Shown: positions 1 to 10,214, counted from the stretch's first letter. The stretch: 64,000 bases of DNA from Prochlorococcus marinus str. MIT 0919 (GCF_027359375.1 NZ_CP114779.1:1364001-1428000); one strand, 5' to 3'. The notes: generated by a model not told the origin, from the sequence alone. Numbers and translations: made by a program.

Positions 1-431
1 CTTGCAGCTTCAGTTAATAACCTCTCTTGTCTTTTAACTACATTTTTTACACGAGCAATTAATTCATCTGGGTCAAAAGGCTTTGGAATGTAGTCATCAA
101 CTCCAGCTTGGTATCCTTGCGTTCTGTCAATGGTCATGCCTTTGGCAGTCAAAAAGATTACTGGTGTCCCTCCAAGCCTTTCATCTTCCCGTAGTCTTTT
201 AAGAAGTGTATAACCGTCACAACGAGGCATCATGACGTCACTGATAATCACGTCAGGGATGGTTTGTTGAGCTTTTTGCCAGCCTTCTTCACCATCAATG
301 GCTGTTGATACATCGAACCCCTCATCTTCTAGATAAGCTTGGACAGCATTTCTCATGCCAGGTTCGTCATCGACCAATAAGATGCGAGGCTGCTTAAGCA
401 CATCTAATTCGGATTTTTGTGATTCACTCAT
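1..431 (-). CDS. Response regulator, receiver domain (3' part outside window)
   Basis: Two-component response regulator; only the N-terminal 143 residues lie in the window. A complete receiver domain is visible: acidic pair D21-D22, phosphoacceptor D65 in the VIISD strand, T95 in FLTAK, and K117 in IPKPFD. The reading frame continues past the window edge after RQERLLTEAA, so an output domain is expected. From memory of marine cyanobacterial homologues this looks like the NarL/LuxR-type (Ycf29-like) regulator, but the output domain is not seen, so the class is inference. It is divergent from the cysteine desulfurase gene, sharing an 85 bp gap. Start is the ATG giving MSESQKSEL. Confidence 0.85.
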   Translation of the reverse strand, partial: MSESQKSELDVLKQPRILLVDDEPGMRNAVQAYLEDEGFDVSTAIDGEEGWQKAQQTIPDVIISDVMMPRCDGYTLLKRLREDERLGGTPVIFLTAKGMTIDRTQGYQAGVDDYIPKPFDPDELIARVKNVVKRQERLLTEAA

Positions 432-516
432 AAATTCAAGAATTAAGACTTGTAGAGAATCTAGAAGCGATATCACTCAGGATATTGATGTTGTAGTGAT
501 TTTCACGAGGGGGGTC

Positions 517-1665
517 ATGCCGGAAAAACCACTGGACTTCGACTATCAATCCACAACCCCTTGTTCTCCTTTGGTTCTTAAAGCCATGGAGCCCTATTGG
601 GAGGCCTTTTGGGGTAACCCATCCAATAGACAGAATCGCGCAGGCATTTATGCATCAGCCGCTATATCTAATGCTCGCGAAACGTTAGCGTCCATCCTAG
701 GAGTGTCTCCTGAATTGGTTGTCTTTACTAGTGGAGCTACAGAATCTAATAATTTAGCTTTGCTAGGTCATGCACGAGCAGAAGCTTTGAAGAATGGTAA
801 GCCTGGCCATTTGATTACACTTAAAACTGAGCACAATTCAATTCTTGACCCTATTTTACAACTTCATAGAGAGGGCTTTAGTGTTACTCAATTATCTACT
901 AAATCCGATGGCTTAATTGATTTAGAAAAATTAGAAGATGCATTTGAAGATGATACATTTATGGTAAGTATAATGGCCGCAAATAATGAAATAGGTGTAA
1001 TTCAACCCATTCCTAAAATAGCGTCATTATGTAGTAAATATGGAGCTTCTCTGCATAGTGATGGTGCTCAAGCGTTTGGCCATTTACCAATAAAACTAGA
1101 TAGATTAGGAGTTGATTTATTTAGTTTGAGTGGTCATAAGATCTATGGTCCAAAAGGTATAGGTGCATTAATTATTAACAAAGATATGCCTATACAACCT
1201 TTGCTTTGGGGTGGTGATCAAGAGCAAAATCTAAGGCCAGGAACTATACCTGTGCCATTAGTAATAGGCTTAGCCAAAGCGGCCGAGATAGCGTATAAAG
1301 AGCAAAAAGAAAATTCTTTAAAGCTATCTTCTTTGAGAAATCAGTTATGGAATGGCTTGAAAAAAGATATACCAGACTTGCTTTTAAATGGATCATTAAT
1401 AGAGCGTCTTCCTCATAATCTTAACTTTACAGTATTAAGAGTAAATGGAAGAAAATTGCATAAAGAATTGCGGCGATTTATCAATTGTAGCAGTTCATCT
1501 GCCTGTAGTAATGGCTCGCCTTCCCATGTCTTAAGAGCACTTGGTAGAAACTCTATTGAAGCTGAATCTTCTTTAAGATTAAGCTTAGGAAGAGAAACAA
1601 CTATGGAAGAAATTAATAAGGCTATTAGTATCATTTCAGAAGTCATTAAGCAATTGAGGTGTTGA
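517..1665 (+). CDS. Cysteine desulfurase (NifS/IscS family)
   Basis: PLP enzyme that removes sulfur from L-cysteine as a protein persulfide for Fe-S clusters or thiolated cofactors. Visible motifs: SGATESNN (PLP phosphate contact, residues 72-79), the PLP lysine K208 in SLSGHKIYGPKG, and the mobile catalytic Cys in SSSSACSNGSP (C330). The frame stays open upstream to 355, but that stretch overlaps the divergent regulator and resembles no family N-terminus. The ATG at 517 has a GAGGGGGG ribosome site just upstream and gives MPEKPLDFDYQSTTP, where cysteine desulfurases normally begin; length is 382 aa, as usual. Ends 4 bp from convergent rsmH. Which physiological class (IscS, NifS) cannot be decided here. 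Confidence 0.93.
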   Translation: MPEKPLDFDYQSTTPCSPLVLKAMEPYWEAFWGNPSNRQNRAGIYASAAISNARETLASILGVSPELVVFTSGATESNNLALLGHARAEALKNGKPGHLITLKTEHNSILDPILQLHREGFSVTQLSTKSDGLIDLEKLEDAFEDDTFMVSIMAANNEIGVIQPIPKIASLCSKYGASLHSDGAQAFGHLPIKLDRLGVDLFSLSGHKIYGPKGIGALIINKDMPIQPLLWGGDQEQNLRPGTIPVPLVIGLAKAAEIAYKEQKENSLKLSSLRNQLWNGLKKDIPDLLLNGSLIERLPHNLNFTVLRVNGRKLHKELRRFINCSSSSACSNGSPSHVLRALGRNSIEAESSLRLSLGRETTMEEINKAISIISEVIKQLRC

Positions 1666-1669
1666 CCGA

Positions 1670-2575
1670 CTATATTTTCTGAGAAATTCGTAATTTAGCA
1701 CTACGACTTCTTGGATTCAATGATATTTCTTGGTTGCTTGCGAGTATTGGTTTACGTGTAAGTATGTCTAGCCGATCATCATTTTTAAATGCATGCTTTA
1801 CCAATCTGTCTTCAAGAGAGTGGAAGCTAATAATGGCAAAAATACCGCCCGGTAAAATCCATTCTGGTGCCTTCTTTAGAAGCAAGGAAAGAACATCTAA
1901 TTCTTTATTAATAGCGATTCTTAGCGCTTGAAAAGTTTTAGTAGCAGGATGAATTCGTCTATGCCTTAATTTTTGTGGGTAACAGCCTGATATTGCATAT
2001 GCTAATGATTTTGTGCCTGAATAAGCTCCTTTATTCGCTAAGTCATCTTTGATTTTTTTTGCAATTCTTCTCGATAGCTTTTCTTCACCATACTTAAAGA
2101 TTATATCTGCTAAATCTCTTTCACTTAAGTCATCAATTAAGTCTGCAGCAGTAATCCCCTCAAACGGATTCATTCTCATATCTAATGGACCATCTTTTTG
2201 AAAACTAAATCCTCTTGTTGCTTCATCTAATTGAGGACTACTGACTCCTAGATCTGCGAAAACCGCGCAAAATTTTTCAGCTGAATTGAAGTTGGCAAAG
2301 TTAATATTGTTAACTTTTGCTCTATTTTTATAAATTTTTAGCTTTTGAGAAGCAGCTTTTATTGCTTCTGGATCTTGATCAAGTCCAATAACACTGATGC
2401 TCGGAAATTCCTTTAGCACTAAGGAAGAATGCCCTCCACCACCAACAGTTGCATCAAGCATTAAGCCTTGTTCTTTTAGATTCTCGGGTAGTTTTGCTAT
2501 TAATTGAATCAGCTCATTCGCAAGCACAGGTGTGTGATTGAAATTAGAAGTGGCAACTTTTGATTCTTCTTGCAT
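1670..2575 (-). CDS. rsmH: 16S rRNA m4C1402 N4-methyltransferase RsmH (MraW)
   Basis: SAM-dependent methyltransferase that modifies cytosine 1402 in the decoding centre of 16S rRNA. The N-terminus FNHTPVLANELIQL and the SAM-binding glycine loop DATVGGGGHS are diagnostic, followed by DLGVSSPQLD and GPLDMRMN, then the C-terminal FISFHSLEDR segment. At 301 aa it has normal length. It lies divergent to ndhH and away from any mra/fts cell-division cluster, as is usual in cyanobacteria. Start codon ATG gives MQEESKV; no better alternative is seen. Confidence 0.96.
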   Translation of the reverse strand: MQEESKVATSNFNHTPVLANELIQLIAKLPENLKEQGLMLDATVGGGGHSSLVLKEFPSISVIGLDQDPEAIKAASQKLKIYKNRAKVNNINFANFNSAEKFCAVFADLGVSSPQLDEATRGFSFQKDGPLDMRMNPFEGITAADLIDDLSERDLADIIFKYGEEKLSRRIAKKIKDDLANKGAYSGTKSLAYAISGCYPQKLRHRRIHPATKTFQALRIAINKELDVLSLLLKKAPEWILPGGIFAIISFHSLEDRLVKHAFKNDDRLDILTRKPILASNQEISLNPRSRSAKLRISQKI

Positions 2576-2619
2576 GACTGCTCCCTAATATCAAAGTATT
2601 ACTTTTAAGTACAGGCCGC

Positions 2620-3804
2620 ATGTCGCAGCTTGAAACGCGAACAGAGCCAATGGTGGTCAATTTTGGCCCCCATCATCCTTCAATGCATGGTGTATTGCGT
2701 TTAGTAGTCACACTTGATGGTGAAGATGTAATTGATTGTGAGCCAGTAATTGGTTATCTCCATAGGGGTATGGAGAAAATTGCTGAGAATCGAACAAATG
2801 TGATGTTTGTTCCATATGTCAGTCGGATGGACTATGCGGCGGGGATGTTTTATGAAGCAATTGTGGTTAATGCCCCAGAGCGGTTGGCCAACATTGTTGT
2901 ACCAAAGCGAGCTAGTTACATCAGAGTCTTGATGCTTGAACTTAATAGAATTGCCAATCATCTTCTCTGGCTGGGTCCTTTTTTGGCTGATGTAGGCGCT
3001 CAGACCCCTTTCTTTTATATTTTTAGAGAACGGGAAATGATTTATGACCTTTGGGAGGCTGCTACAGGTCAAAGATTAATTAACAATAATTATTTTCGTA
3101 TAGGCGGTGTTGCTTGTGATCTTCCTTGGGGATGGCTTGAGAAATGTAAGGATTTCTGCGAATGGTTTGGCCCCAAGATTGATGAATATGAAAAATTGAT
3201 AACTAATAATCCAATTTTCCGCAGACGAATAGAGGGGTTAGGAGCTATTTCACGTGAAGATGCGATTAACTGGAGCCTTTCTGGGCCTATGCTACGTGCT
3301 TCCGGAGTTGCATGGGACTTGCGCAAAGTAGATCATTATGAGTGTTATGACGACTTTGATTGGTCTATTGCCTGCGAGAAAGAAGGTGATTGTTTTGCTA
3401 GATACCGAGTCCGAATTGAGGAAATGAGACAGTCGTTAAAGATTTTGAAGCAAGCATGTGACATGATTCCAGGAGGACCTACTGAGAACCTAGAAGCTTC
3501 ACGTACACTCGAAGGAAAAGGTGGAAGCCTAGGAGGTTTTGATTACCAATATCTTGCTAAGAAAGTTGCGCCAACTTTTAAGATTCCTAATGGAGAACTT
3601 TATACGCGTTTAGAGTCTGGGAAAGGAGAAATTGGTGTATTTATTCAGGGTAAAAACGATGTCACTCCATGGAGATTTAAAATCAGAGCTGCAGATTTAA
3701 ATAATTTGCAAGTTCTCCCTCATATTCTTAAAGGTGCAAAAGTCGCGGATATTATGGCTATCCTTGGCTCAATTGATGTGATCATGGGTTCAGTAGATCG
3801 CTAA
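2620..3804 (+). CDS. ndhH: NAD(P)H-quinone oxidoreductase subunit H (NDH-1)
   Basis: The 49-kDa-type subunit of the cyanobacterial NDH-1 complex, sited in the peripheral arm near the quinone channel on the thylakoid membrane; it serves cyclic electron flow, respiration and CO2-uptake forms of NDH-1. The protein (394 aa) carries the family's opening [15 protein letters not shown], the [15 protein letters not shown] block, and ends with the expected MGSVDR. It stands alone here rather than with other ndh genes. The downstream thioesterase gene starts 12 bp later and is probably co-transcribed. Confidence 0.97.
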   Translation: MSQLETRTEPMVVNFGPHHPSMHGVLRLVVTLDGEDVIDCEPVIGYLHRGMEKIAENRTNVMFVPYVSRMDYAAGMFYEAIVVNAPERLANIVVPKRASYIRVLMLELNRIANHLLWLGPFLADVGAQTPFFYIFREREMIYDLWEAATGQRLINNNYFRIGGVACDLPWGWLEKCKDFCEWFGPKIDEYEKLITNNPIFRRRIEGLGAISREDAINWSLSGPMLRASGVAWDLRKVDHYECYDDFDWSIACEKEGDCFARYRVRIEEMRQSLKILKQACDMIPGGPTENLEASRTLEGKGGSLGGFDYQYLAKKVAPTFKIPNGELYTRLESGKGEIGVFIQGKNDVTPWRFKIRAADLNNLQVLPHILKGAKVADIMAILGSIDVIMGSVDR

Positions 3805-3816
3805 ATTTTAGATACT

Positions 3817-4257
3817 TTGCTCTCTTCTGATTGGCTGCATCTTAAACGTGTTGTTCGTTTTGGCGAAACAGATTCCGCTGGAGTTGTTCACTTTTATCAG
3901 ATTTTTCGTTGGTGTCATGAAGCTTGGGAAGAAAGTCTAAATAGGTTTGGAGTTAACGCATCTGAAATTTTTCCAAATATTCTCGATAAAACTCATGAGC
4001 CTTTAATAGCAATTCCTGTAGTGCACTGCTCTGCTGATTTTTGGAAACCACTCAGAACCGGAGACAATATTGAACTCGAACTTTTGCCTAAAACAATAAC
4101 TTTAGGTCGATTTCAAATTTTGACTAAATTCAAGCGGGGCTCGGAATATGTCGCTGAAGGTCTAGTGCATCATCAAGCTATTAATTCAAGAACAAGAGTT
4201 TCCTGTGAATTATCTGGTCCAATTAAAGCTTGGTTAGAGGCATCAGTACTGGATTAA
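3817..4257 (+). CDS. 1,4-dihydroxy-2-naphthoyl-CoA hydrolase (hotdog thioesterase)
   Basis: Single hotdog-fold acyl-CoA thioesterase (146 aa). The segment FGETDSAGVVHFYQIFRWCHEAWE has the 4HBT-family catalytic pattern with an Asp-Ser-Ala-Gly-Val-Val-His core. In cyanobacteria the closest family (Slr0204 type) hydrolyses DHNA-CoA in phylloquinone synthesis. That assignment is strengthened by menE, menC, menA and menF lying just downstream on both strands. The most upstream start is a TTG giving MLSSDWLHLKR; no strong ribosome site is seen, so the start is uncertain by a few codons. It follows ndhH by 12 bp. Confidence 0.85.
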   Translation: MLSSDWLHLKRVVRFGETDSAGVVHFYQIFRWCHEAWEESLNRFGVNASEIFPNILDKTHEPLIAIPVVHCSADFWKPLRTGDNIELELLPKTITLGRFQILTKFKRGSEYVAEGLVHHQAINSRTRVSCELSGPIKAWLEASVLD

Positions 4258-4299
4258 CGAGCTTTAGATTTTAAAATTTGTTCGTTACTACCTTGATTT

Positions 4300-5547
4300 T
4301 TAACATTGTTTTTTCTTCTTCTTACTTTCTACCCAAGATTTCCATTTTAGTATTTCCCATTTACCGCATTCATTAGTTTTCAGTTCTGGACATATATACC
4401 AATTCATAGGGCGTTCGCAAGGAGTCCACTCCCCAACCAGTTGCTCAAGTTTATTAAAAATATTTTCTAAGAGTTTTTTATCGATATTTTCTTGTAGACG
4501 TACAAGGGAGACCAATCTTTCTCCCCACTCTGCATCCTGAACTGGTATAAATAAAAGCTCTTTAATTGGCAAATTATTTTTCTTACAAGCATCAAGTAAA
4601 CGATGCTTTAGTACTTCAGGGAAGATGGTTTCTCCCCCTGAATGGATTGCAGTATCAACTCTTCCTATGATTCTCAAATGATTATTACCTTTATAGTTAA
4701 TTAGCTCTGCAAAATCTCCCGAATCCCACCAACCATTATTTAAGGTGATTTTCGCTATCTTTCCTTCTTGAAGAAAGGAATGTACTAACCTTGGTGTTTT
4801 GATTTGTAAGCGTTTGTTTTCTCCGATGCGTAATTCAACATCTATTAATGGCCTGCCCAAATTAGTTTGACCTGCAAGGAAGTCGTCAGGCCTTTGAGCA
4901 GTCACCATTGCTGTTGTTTCACTCGCTCCATAGCAGGGTGATAATCGAATACCTAAATTTCTTGAATTATGAATTAGGTTTTTCGATATTGGTGCGCCGC
5001 CTATCCATATAAGATTGAATGACTGAAGCCATGTTATACCAGCTGGGCATTGTAATAATCGATTGAGTTGAGTCGGTACTAAGGATGTTATTTTTGATAA
5101 TTCCCTATTTTTCAAGAAAGGATTGCAAGCATCTATTAGTTCTTGCGGATTTTTCATTATCGAAGGCTTGATGAACATCTGCTGTGAACCCCAGCAACGA
5201 CTACGCCACCACGACATCAATCCACTTACGTGATGTATTGGTAGCGTATGAAAAATGAAACACTTTGCAGGATTTATCTCTTGTGTTTCCAGCCATCTCT
5301 TCGTAGCAAATGCCGATTGGTTTAGATGACTAACTGGTAGTAGACATTGATGAGATATTTGTGTACTTCCTCCACTGTTCATAATTATTCCGGGACCTTT
5401 TGGGAGCAACTCCTTTGCAATATGAGTTGTTTGTTTATATTTAGTTGTTAACTGAACCCATTCCTCTTCTATTATTGCATGATCAATTTTTGTAGAACAT
5501 TCTTTGGCAAATTCAGGGTCACATGTAATTCGGATTATATTGTTCAT
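4300..5547 (-). CDS. menE: o-Succinylbenzoate-CoA ligase MenE
   Basis: Adenylate-forming ligase that activates o-succinylbenzoate with CoA in phylloquinone synthesis. Visible are a P-loop-like NSGGSTQ stretch, YGASETTAMV (the adenylate-binding A5 block), GWWDSGDFAEL and IIGRVDTAIHSGGETI (A7-A8). The longest frame begins four codons earlier (MESSMNN), but the inner ATG makes a four-base ATGA overlap with the menC stop, the usual sign of translational coupling, so I take that start (415 aa). The C-terminus is lysine rich (SKKKKKQC). Function is well supported by menC directly upstream. Confidence 0.93.
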   Translation of the reverse strand: MNNIIRITCDPEFAKECSTKIDHAIIEEEWVQLTTKYKQTTHIAKELLPKGPGIIMNSGGSTQISHQCLLPVSHLNQSAFATKRWLETQEINPAKCFIFHTLPIHHVSGLMSWWRSRCWGSQQMFIKPSIMKNPQELIDACNPFLKNRELSKITSLVPTQLNRLLQCPAGITWLQSFNLIWIGGAPISKNLIHNSRNLGIRLSPCYGASETTAMVTAQRPDDFLAGQTNLGRPLIDVELRIGENKRLQIKTPRLVHSFLQEGKIAKITLNNGWWDSGDFAELINYKGNNHLRIIGRVDTAIHSGGETIFPEVLKHRLLDACKKNNLPIKELLFIPVQDAEWGERLVSLVRLQENIDKKLLENIFNKLEQLVGEWTPCERPMNWYICPELKTNECGKWEILKWKSWVESKKKKKQC

Positions 5548-6512
5548 GCTGCTTTCCATACTAATTTTGGATTAGCACTAAATAAATTATCAACTGGACA
5601 CCAGCCTGGTGCCATTCCTGGTGCGGTTGGGGTAGCTCCTTTTGCTTGCAGACCTGCAAAGTGATTTACCCAACGCAGACCAATTCCAGTCTCGAAAGAT
5701 GTGCTAATAGCTATATATCTACTGTCTTTATGCATTGTCTTTAATAAGAGTCTTGGATCACCTTCAAGTGTTGGTCTACGTATTTGCCAACTGTCCCAAG
5801 TTCCTCTTAGCGAAGGTGTGGATAGGAGTGATTCATCGAGGGCAATGGGCATTTTTTTAGAAAGCTCTTGTAACCCTGCAATATCATTTGCTGGTAATGG
5901 TTGTTCTATCCATTCAATTTTAGGCTCTAGGTATAAATTGTTGACCCAATCCATAGCTTGTGCACGTTGCCATCCACCATTCACATCTAATCTTAGACGG
6001 CACTCGTTTGGAAGGATAACCAGGATGTCATGTATTAATTTCTTTTCAATTTCGTTGGAATAATTACCGACCTTCCACTTAAAAGTTAACTTTTGCTGTT
6101 GATTTTTATTGCTTTTCAATATTGGCATCAATGTTTCTATTGGAGACTTATCAGTTGGTAATAGAATTGCCGACTTTGGTGATGGAAGCCATTCTTGAGT
6201 GGATTGACTACCTATTAGACAGTCTAATTCTGCCAAGGCGGCTCCGATCCCAAATCCTAATGTTCCTGGCCAACTTCCGATATCCTTTTCAAGTTGATTA
6301 CGTGTTGGCGAATTGCCAATCTCTTTCAATATTGATTCACAGATTTTTAATTCTGATTTCTCTATTGGAGCGACTTCGCCCCATCCAATATGTGCATTGT
6401 CATCTTGAATTTGTATCAAAAAACCTGATTTTGACTCAAGAATACCCTGAGAAGTTTTTAGAGGTCTCAAGAGTTGAAAATAAAATGGTTTAGTTGAAAG
6501 ATACAAGGACAT
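5544..6512 (-). CDS. menC: o-Succinylbenzoate synthase MenC
   Basis: Enolase-superfamily enzyme that dehydrates SHCHC to o-succinylbenzoate. The signature residues of the family are visible: the KxK pair in FKWKVGN, the metal ligands in RLDVNGGW and EWIEQPLP, and ALDESL. Length 322 aa is typical. It lies between menE (ATGA overlap at its 3' end) and menA (8 bp gap upstream), so the three genes form one reverse-strand operon. OSB synthases are divergent in sequence and some family members are racemases, but the context settles the assignment. Confidence 0.92.
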   Translation of the reverse strand: MSLYLSTKPFYFQLLRPLKTSQGILESKSGFLIQIQDDNAHIGWGEVAPIEKSELKICESILKEIGNSPTRNQLEKDIGSWPGTLGFGIGAALAELDCLIGSQSTQEWLPSPKSAILLPTDKSPIETLMPILKSNKNQQQKLTFKWKVGNYSNEIEKKLIHDILVILPNECRLRLDVNGGWQRAQAMDWVNNLYLEPKIEWIEQPLPANDIAGLQELSKKMPIALDESLLSTPSLRGTWDSWQIRRPTLEGDPRLLLKTMHKDSRYIAISTSFETGIGLRWVNHFAGLQAKGATPTAPGMAPGWCPVDNLFSANPKLVWKAA

Positions 6513-6520
6513 ACATACCT

Positions 6521-7492
6521 TTACAGAGAGTTGGCCAAGTGAATGCCCAGCGGATGTGCTATCGCAATTCCTAAGCTCAGCCCTAAACCATTAAGGGTTT
6601 GAAAACGTAATGCTAAAAATTTACTTTCGCTGAGAAGGAGCTGATTGTTGTGATTTTCTTTCAGTAAACGTATTAGTGATATTGCTGACGGAAGAGCTAT
6701 TGCACTAAAAAGAGCTGTAATAGGGAAATGGCCTAAAAAGATCGGTATCCATTCGACAATAAGGCTAACAATTATGATCCATGGCACTAGTGTGGCTGCT
6801 TGTTTAGTACCTAGCCTGACTAAAAGGGTTCTCTTGCCATGCTTAGCATCTTCTTTTACTTGGTGGAACTGTGCACAAAAGAGGACTAATGATGTGGCTA
6901 GTGCTGGGCCTGCGCCCAATATGGTGGCTGTAATCCATGGGATTGAAGCTTGATTGGATGTATTAGGCGAAAGTACTAATAATGCTGCTGCTGTAGCAAA
7001 GGGGCCAAAAGCAATCCAACACAAAGATTCTCCCAAGCCTTGATATCCGAGCCTAAAGGGAGGACCTTGATATAAATATCCCAGAATACAACTTCCTAGC
7101 ACTAGTAATAAAACTGAGGGATCACTTTTCATGGCTAGTATTGACATCATTACAAGACCTAAAAGCAGTGTGAAATAGGCCACATTCCTAACAAGTTTTT
7201 TTCGCCCTGTAAGTGCTACAACAGAGTGGAACTTGAATTCATCGACCCCAGTTTCTGCATCAAAAAGATCATTGGTCAGGTTCTCCCATATCAATAAAAG
7301 AATTGACGCCACTAAAAAACCTATAAATTGGTCAAAACGAATGATTTCTCCATTGCCTAACTTCCACCCTGCAGCCAAAAGCACTGGCATCACAGCTACG
7401 GAATATAAAGGCCATTTGATTGCTTTTCTCCAGAGCTTTTTTTGTTCTCTTTTGGAGGAGTGAAGTGATGCAACAGCATTTTGATCTTGCAT
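6521..7492 (-). CDS. menA: 1,4-dihydroxy-2-naphthoate phytyltransferase MenA
   Basis: UbiA-family integral membrane prenyltransferase; in cyanobacteria it attaches a phytyl chain to DHNA, giving the phylloquinone skeleton. The first Asp-rich motif is seen in NLTNDLFDAETGVDE and the second in QFHQVKEDAKHGKRT; many hydrophobic helices follow. The frame is open to 7537, but the ATG at 7492 (MQDQNAVASL) is preceded by a GGGAGGAA ribosome site at good spacing while the outer ATG has none, so 323 aa is preferred. Divergent from menF. Confidence 0.93.
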   Translation of the reverse strand: MQDQNAVASLHSSKREQKKLWRKAIKWPLYSVAVMPVLLAAGWKLGNGEIIRFDQFIGFLVASILLLIWENLTNDLFDAETGVDEFKFHSVVALTGRKKLVRNVAYFTLLLGLVMMSILAMKSDPSVLLLVLGSCILGYLYQGPPFRLGYQGLGESLCWIAFGPFATAAALLVLSPNTSNQASIPWITATILGAGPALATSLVLFCAQFHQVKEDAKHGKRTLLVRLGTKQAATLVPWIIIVSLIVEWIPIFLGHFPITALFSAIALPSAISLIRLLKENHNNQLLLSESKFLALRFQTLNGLGLSLGIAIAHPLGIHLANSL

Positions 7493-7571
7493 TGGTTTTT
7501 GATTTCCTCCCTTTAGTCTGAATAACGGTGTATACATTTGGTCAGTCTCGTTGATCTGTGCCTAATTAGGT

Positions 7572-8975
7572 ATGAAATGTGACCCAACTTTCAGTGAATT
7601 TTTGCAAGCTTCGTTAAAAGCTTGGTCGCAAAAGCGGTCGGATGACTTTGTGTTGAGTTTGGCCTTATCAGTTCAAGATGTTGACCCGTTAGTTCAATTA
7701 CCGGTAATTGCAAATAAACAACAATTTAGCTTTTTGTGGGATAGGACTCCAGGACTTTGTATTGCTGCTGCTGGTAAATGTCAAAATTTTGAATTAGTGG
7801 GCCCAAGACGATTTGAGTTAGCTCAAAGATTTTCCAATGAAACTCTTGGTCGGTTAATAGATGGCAGTCCTGACACCCCTTCTCATTCCAAGCCTAAAGT
7901 TTTACTTGCGTTTACCTTTTTCGAACAAACTTCTGAAATTAAAATTGATACAAATATCATTCCTGCAGTTCAAGCGATTTTGCCAAGTTGGCAGTTAAGT
8001 AGACAGTCTGGTCATACTTGGTTACGGCTAAACTCTGTCATTTCTAATGCAGCTGATGTAAGGACCTGTGCTGAACAACTATGGTTGATGCGTGAAAGTG
8101 TTGTTTTAAATATTGATCCAACAATCCCCTCATTTGCTCAGGCTAATGGCGGTATTCCAATATCTCAGAATTGGCAAAAAAATTATCGTTCTGCTCTACA
8201 GAAGGGTATTGAGATAGTTAATTCTGGAGAGTTAAAGAAATTAGTTTTAGCAGTAAAAAAATCTGTTGTTCTCCAAGAGCCATTAAAACCATTGTTGCTC
8301 TTGGCTAATCTTCGAAATCGACAACCAGGGAGTTGTCGATTTCTTTGGAAACGGTCTCAAAACGAGTCGTTTTTTGGTGCATCTCCAGAACGCTTATTAA
8401 GTGTTCGGCAAGGCCAGATCAGTACGGATGCTCTAGCAGGAACTGCATTGTTAAAGGATGGAGACGCTCTTCTAAGCTCAGAAAAAGATTTGAGAGAACA
8501 CGAGCTTGTTGTGACTTCGATTTTGACCCAGATGAGCAATTATGGGTTAAAGCCCTATAGATCAAGAAGCCCTCGATTAGCAAAGCACGGTCATTTAGTG
8601 CACTTGCACACACCTATCACTGCTATATCGCACACCACCCTTCCACTGCAATTAGCTGAGGTATTGCATCCAACACCAGCAGTCGCGGGCTTACCACGCA
8701 CAAATGCTGTTAAATGGTTACGAGCACTCGAGTCGTTTGAGCGTGGAAATTATGCAGCCCCGGTAGGATGGGTTGACCTTGCTGGCAATTGCGAATTTAG
8801 GGTTGCTATTCGGTGTGGTTATCTACGAGGTTTAAAATTGGATTTAATAGCAGGAGCAGGCCTTGTAAGAGGCTCAATAGTAGAGAAAGAGTTAGAAGAA
8901 GTTAGAATAAAATTGGCTGTTATGGCAGATCAAATTTTATCTAAAGCTGAATTTTCAAGAAAAACTTTTAAGTAA
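7572..8975 (+). CDS. menF: Isochorismate synthase MenF
   Basis: Chorismate-utilising enzyme (467 aa) that makes isochorismate, the entry point to phylloquinone. The C-terminal chorismate-binding domain shows [40 protein letters not shown] and the final RVAIRCGYL...AGAGLVRGS blocks. The N-terminal part is poorly conserved, as usual. It is divergent from menA, so one short intergenic region of about 80 bp probably drives both arms of the pathway. Its 3' end overlaps the convergent gshB by 21 bp. Confidence 0.94.
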   Translation: MKCDPTFSEFLQASLKAWSQKRSDDFVLSLALSVQDVDPLVQLPVIANKQQFSFLWDRTPGLCIAAAGKCQNFELVGPRRFELAQRFSNETLGRLIDGSPDTPSHSKPKVLLAFTFFEQTSEIKIDTNIIPAVQAILPSWQLSRQSGHTWLRLNSVISNAADVRTCAEQLWLMRESVVLNIDPTIPSFAQANGGIPISQNWQKNYRSALQKGIEIVNSGELKKLVLAVKKSVVLQEPLKPLLLLANLRNRQPGSCRFLWKRSQNESFFGASPERLLSVRQGQISTDALAGTALLKDGDALLSSEKDLREHELVVTSILTQMSNYGLKPYRSRSPRLAKHGHLVHLHTPITAISHTTLPLQLAEVLHPTPAVAGLPRTNAVKWLRALESFERGNYAAPVGWVDLAGNCEFRVAIRCGYLRGLKLDLIAGAGLVRGSIVEKELEEVRIKLAVMADQILSKAEFSRKTFK

Positions 8976-9881
8976 TTCATTGATAACCCTTTCGGCTAGA
9001 GGGATATTCATAAGGCTTTCAACTTCTCGAATACCGGTTGGACTGGTGACATTGATTTCACTTAACATTCCGCCAATAACATCTATTCCAACGAAAAATA
9101 AACCTTCATTTCTTAATGCAGGAGACAGTTCTTCACAAATTTCTTTTTCCCGCTTAGATAAATCTGTAGCTTCTGCTGTACCTCCTAACGCAAGATTACT
9201 TCGAAAATCTCCTAATTTTGGACGTCGATTAATTGCTCCATACGCTATACCATTCACGAGCAAAATTCTTTTATCTCCTTCTAATACTTTTGGCAGAAAT
9301 TTCTGCATCATTACTGGCAATGTCTCTTGTGATGTAACCAATTCTAAGATTGCTTCAAGCCCTTCTGCTTCATTTGCTATTCGAATCACTCCTTGGCCAC
9401 CTTTCCCTCCTAATGGCTTAAGGACTACCTCACCTTGCTCTTTGGCAAAAGCTTTTAATTCATGAACTCTACTTGCGACTAGTGTGGGAGCCATTAATTT
9501 GCTAAATCTAAGGGCACCAAGTTTTTCATTCCATGCTCTCAGGGAGGATGGTTTATTTAAAACAAGAACTCCTTCGCGTTCGGCAACTTCAAGTAAATGA
9601 GTTGCATATAAAAAAGCTTCATCGACTGGAGGATCTTTACGCATCCAAATGCAATCAAATTGATTCAAATAGAGATTTTGAGGTGGATCAATTTTTATCC
9701 ATGGAGTAGGCCACACATGGCTTGCAAATACTCCTGCTCTGTCTCCTTTTGCTTGAAGATCTGATGGGGTGCACACCCAAACTTCTATAGATGCTTTATG
9801 AGCTGCTTCCATTAATGCGGCGGAAGAGTCTTTAATTGGATTTATTTGTTTTATGGGGTCAAGAACAAAAAGTTGTTTCAT
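8955..9881 (-). CDS. gshB: Glutathione synthetase GshB
   Basis: ATP-grasp ligase joining glycine to gamma-glutamylcysteine, the last step of glutathione synthesis. Visible family blocks are the N-terminal [30 protein letters not shown], the glycine-rich [16 protein letters not shown] of the ATP-grasp fold, and [14 protein letters not shown] near the end. Length 308 aa is usual for the bacterial enzyme. It shares a four-base overlap with the upstream grxC, so glutathione synthesis and a glutathione-using glutaredoxin are coupled. The 3' end overlaps menF convergently. Confidence 0.95.
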   Translation of the reverse strand: MKQLFVLDPIKQINPIKDSSAALMEAAHKASIEVWVCTPSDLQAKGDRAGVFASHVWPTPWIKIDPPQNLYLNQFDCIWMRKDPPVDEAFLYATHLLEVAEREGVLVLNKPSSLRAWNEKLGALRFSKLMAPTLVASRVHELKAFAKEQGEVVLKPLGGKGGQGVIRIANEAEGLEAILELVTSQETLPVMMQKFLPKVLEGDKRILLVNGIAYGAINRRPKLGDFRSNLALGGTAEATDLSKREKEICEELSPALRNEGLFFVGIDVIGGMLSEINVTSPTGIREVESLMNIPLAERVINELLKSFS

Positions 9882-10135
9882 TGATTTAGCAGAGCATCTA
9901 ATTCGTTATTTTCTTCAAGTTTATAGAGTTCATCGCATCCCCCTATACCTTTTTCATTAATAAAGATTTGAGGAACCGTAGATCGCCCATTAGCCCTTTC
10001 TGTCATTTCCCTACGTCCGTTTTCATCTTTATCAATTGGGTATTCTTGAAAAGTTACTCCTTTTGTGTGAAGGAGTTGCTTCGCACGAATACAGAATGGA
10101 CAATACTGCCACGTGTAGATTTCAACTTTTGCCAT
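9878..10135 (-). CDS. grxC: Glutaredoxin 3 (GrxC type)
   Basis: Small dithiol glutaredoxin of 85 aa. The active site is CPFC (YCPFCIRAK), preceded by the EIYTW strand; the cis-proline is in STVPQIFI and the glutathione-binding GGCDEL follows. It reduces protein disulfides and mixed disulfides with glutathione in the cytosol. Its stop overlaps the start of gshB by four bases. Upstream it is divergent from prfB. Confidence 0.96.
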   Translation of the reverse strand: MAKVEIYTWQYCPFCIRAKQLLHTKGVTFQEYPIDKDENGRREMTERANGRSTVPQIFINEKGIGGCDELYKLEENNELDALLNQ

Positions 10136-10214
10136 GTGATCATGATTCTCTGAAGATCATCCCATGTAGGTTCCCTATGCTTATAGTTTCTTTAAGTCTG
10201 TATTGATTTTAGAA

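Noticed and set aside
355-516. N-terminal extension of the cysteine desulfurase frame
   Set aside because: It overlaps the divergent response regulator, has no family similarity, and a strong ribosome site precedes the inner ATG at 517.
8980-9465. 161-codon open frame antisense to gshB
   Set aside because: Shadow frame; gshB has full ATP-grasp motifs and the antisense product has none.
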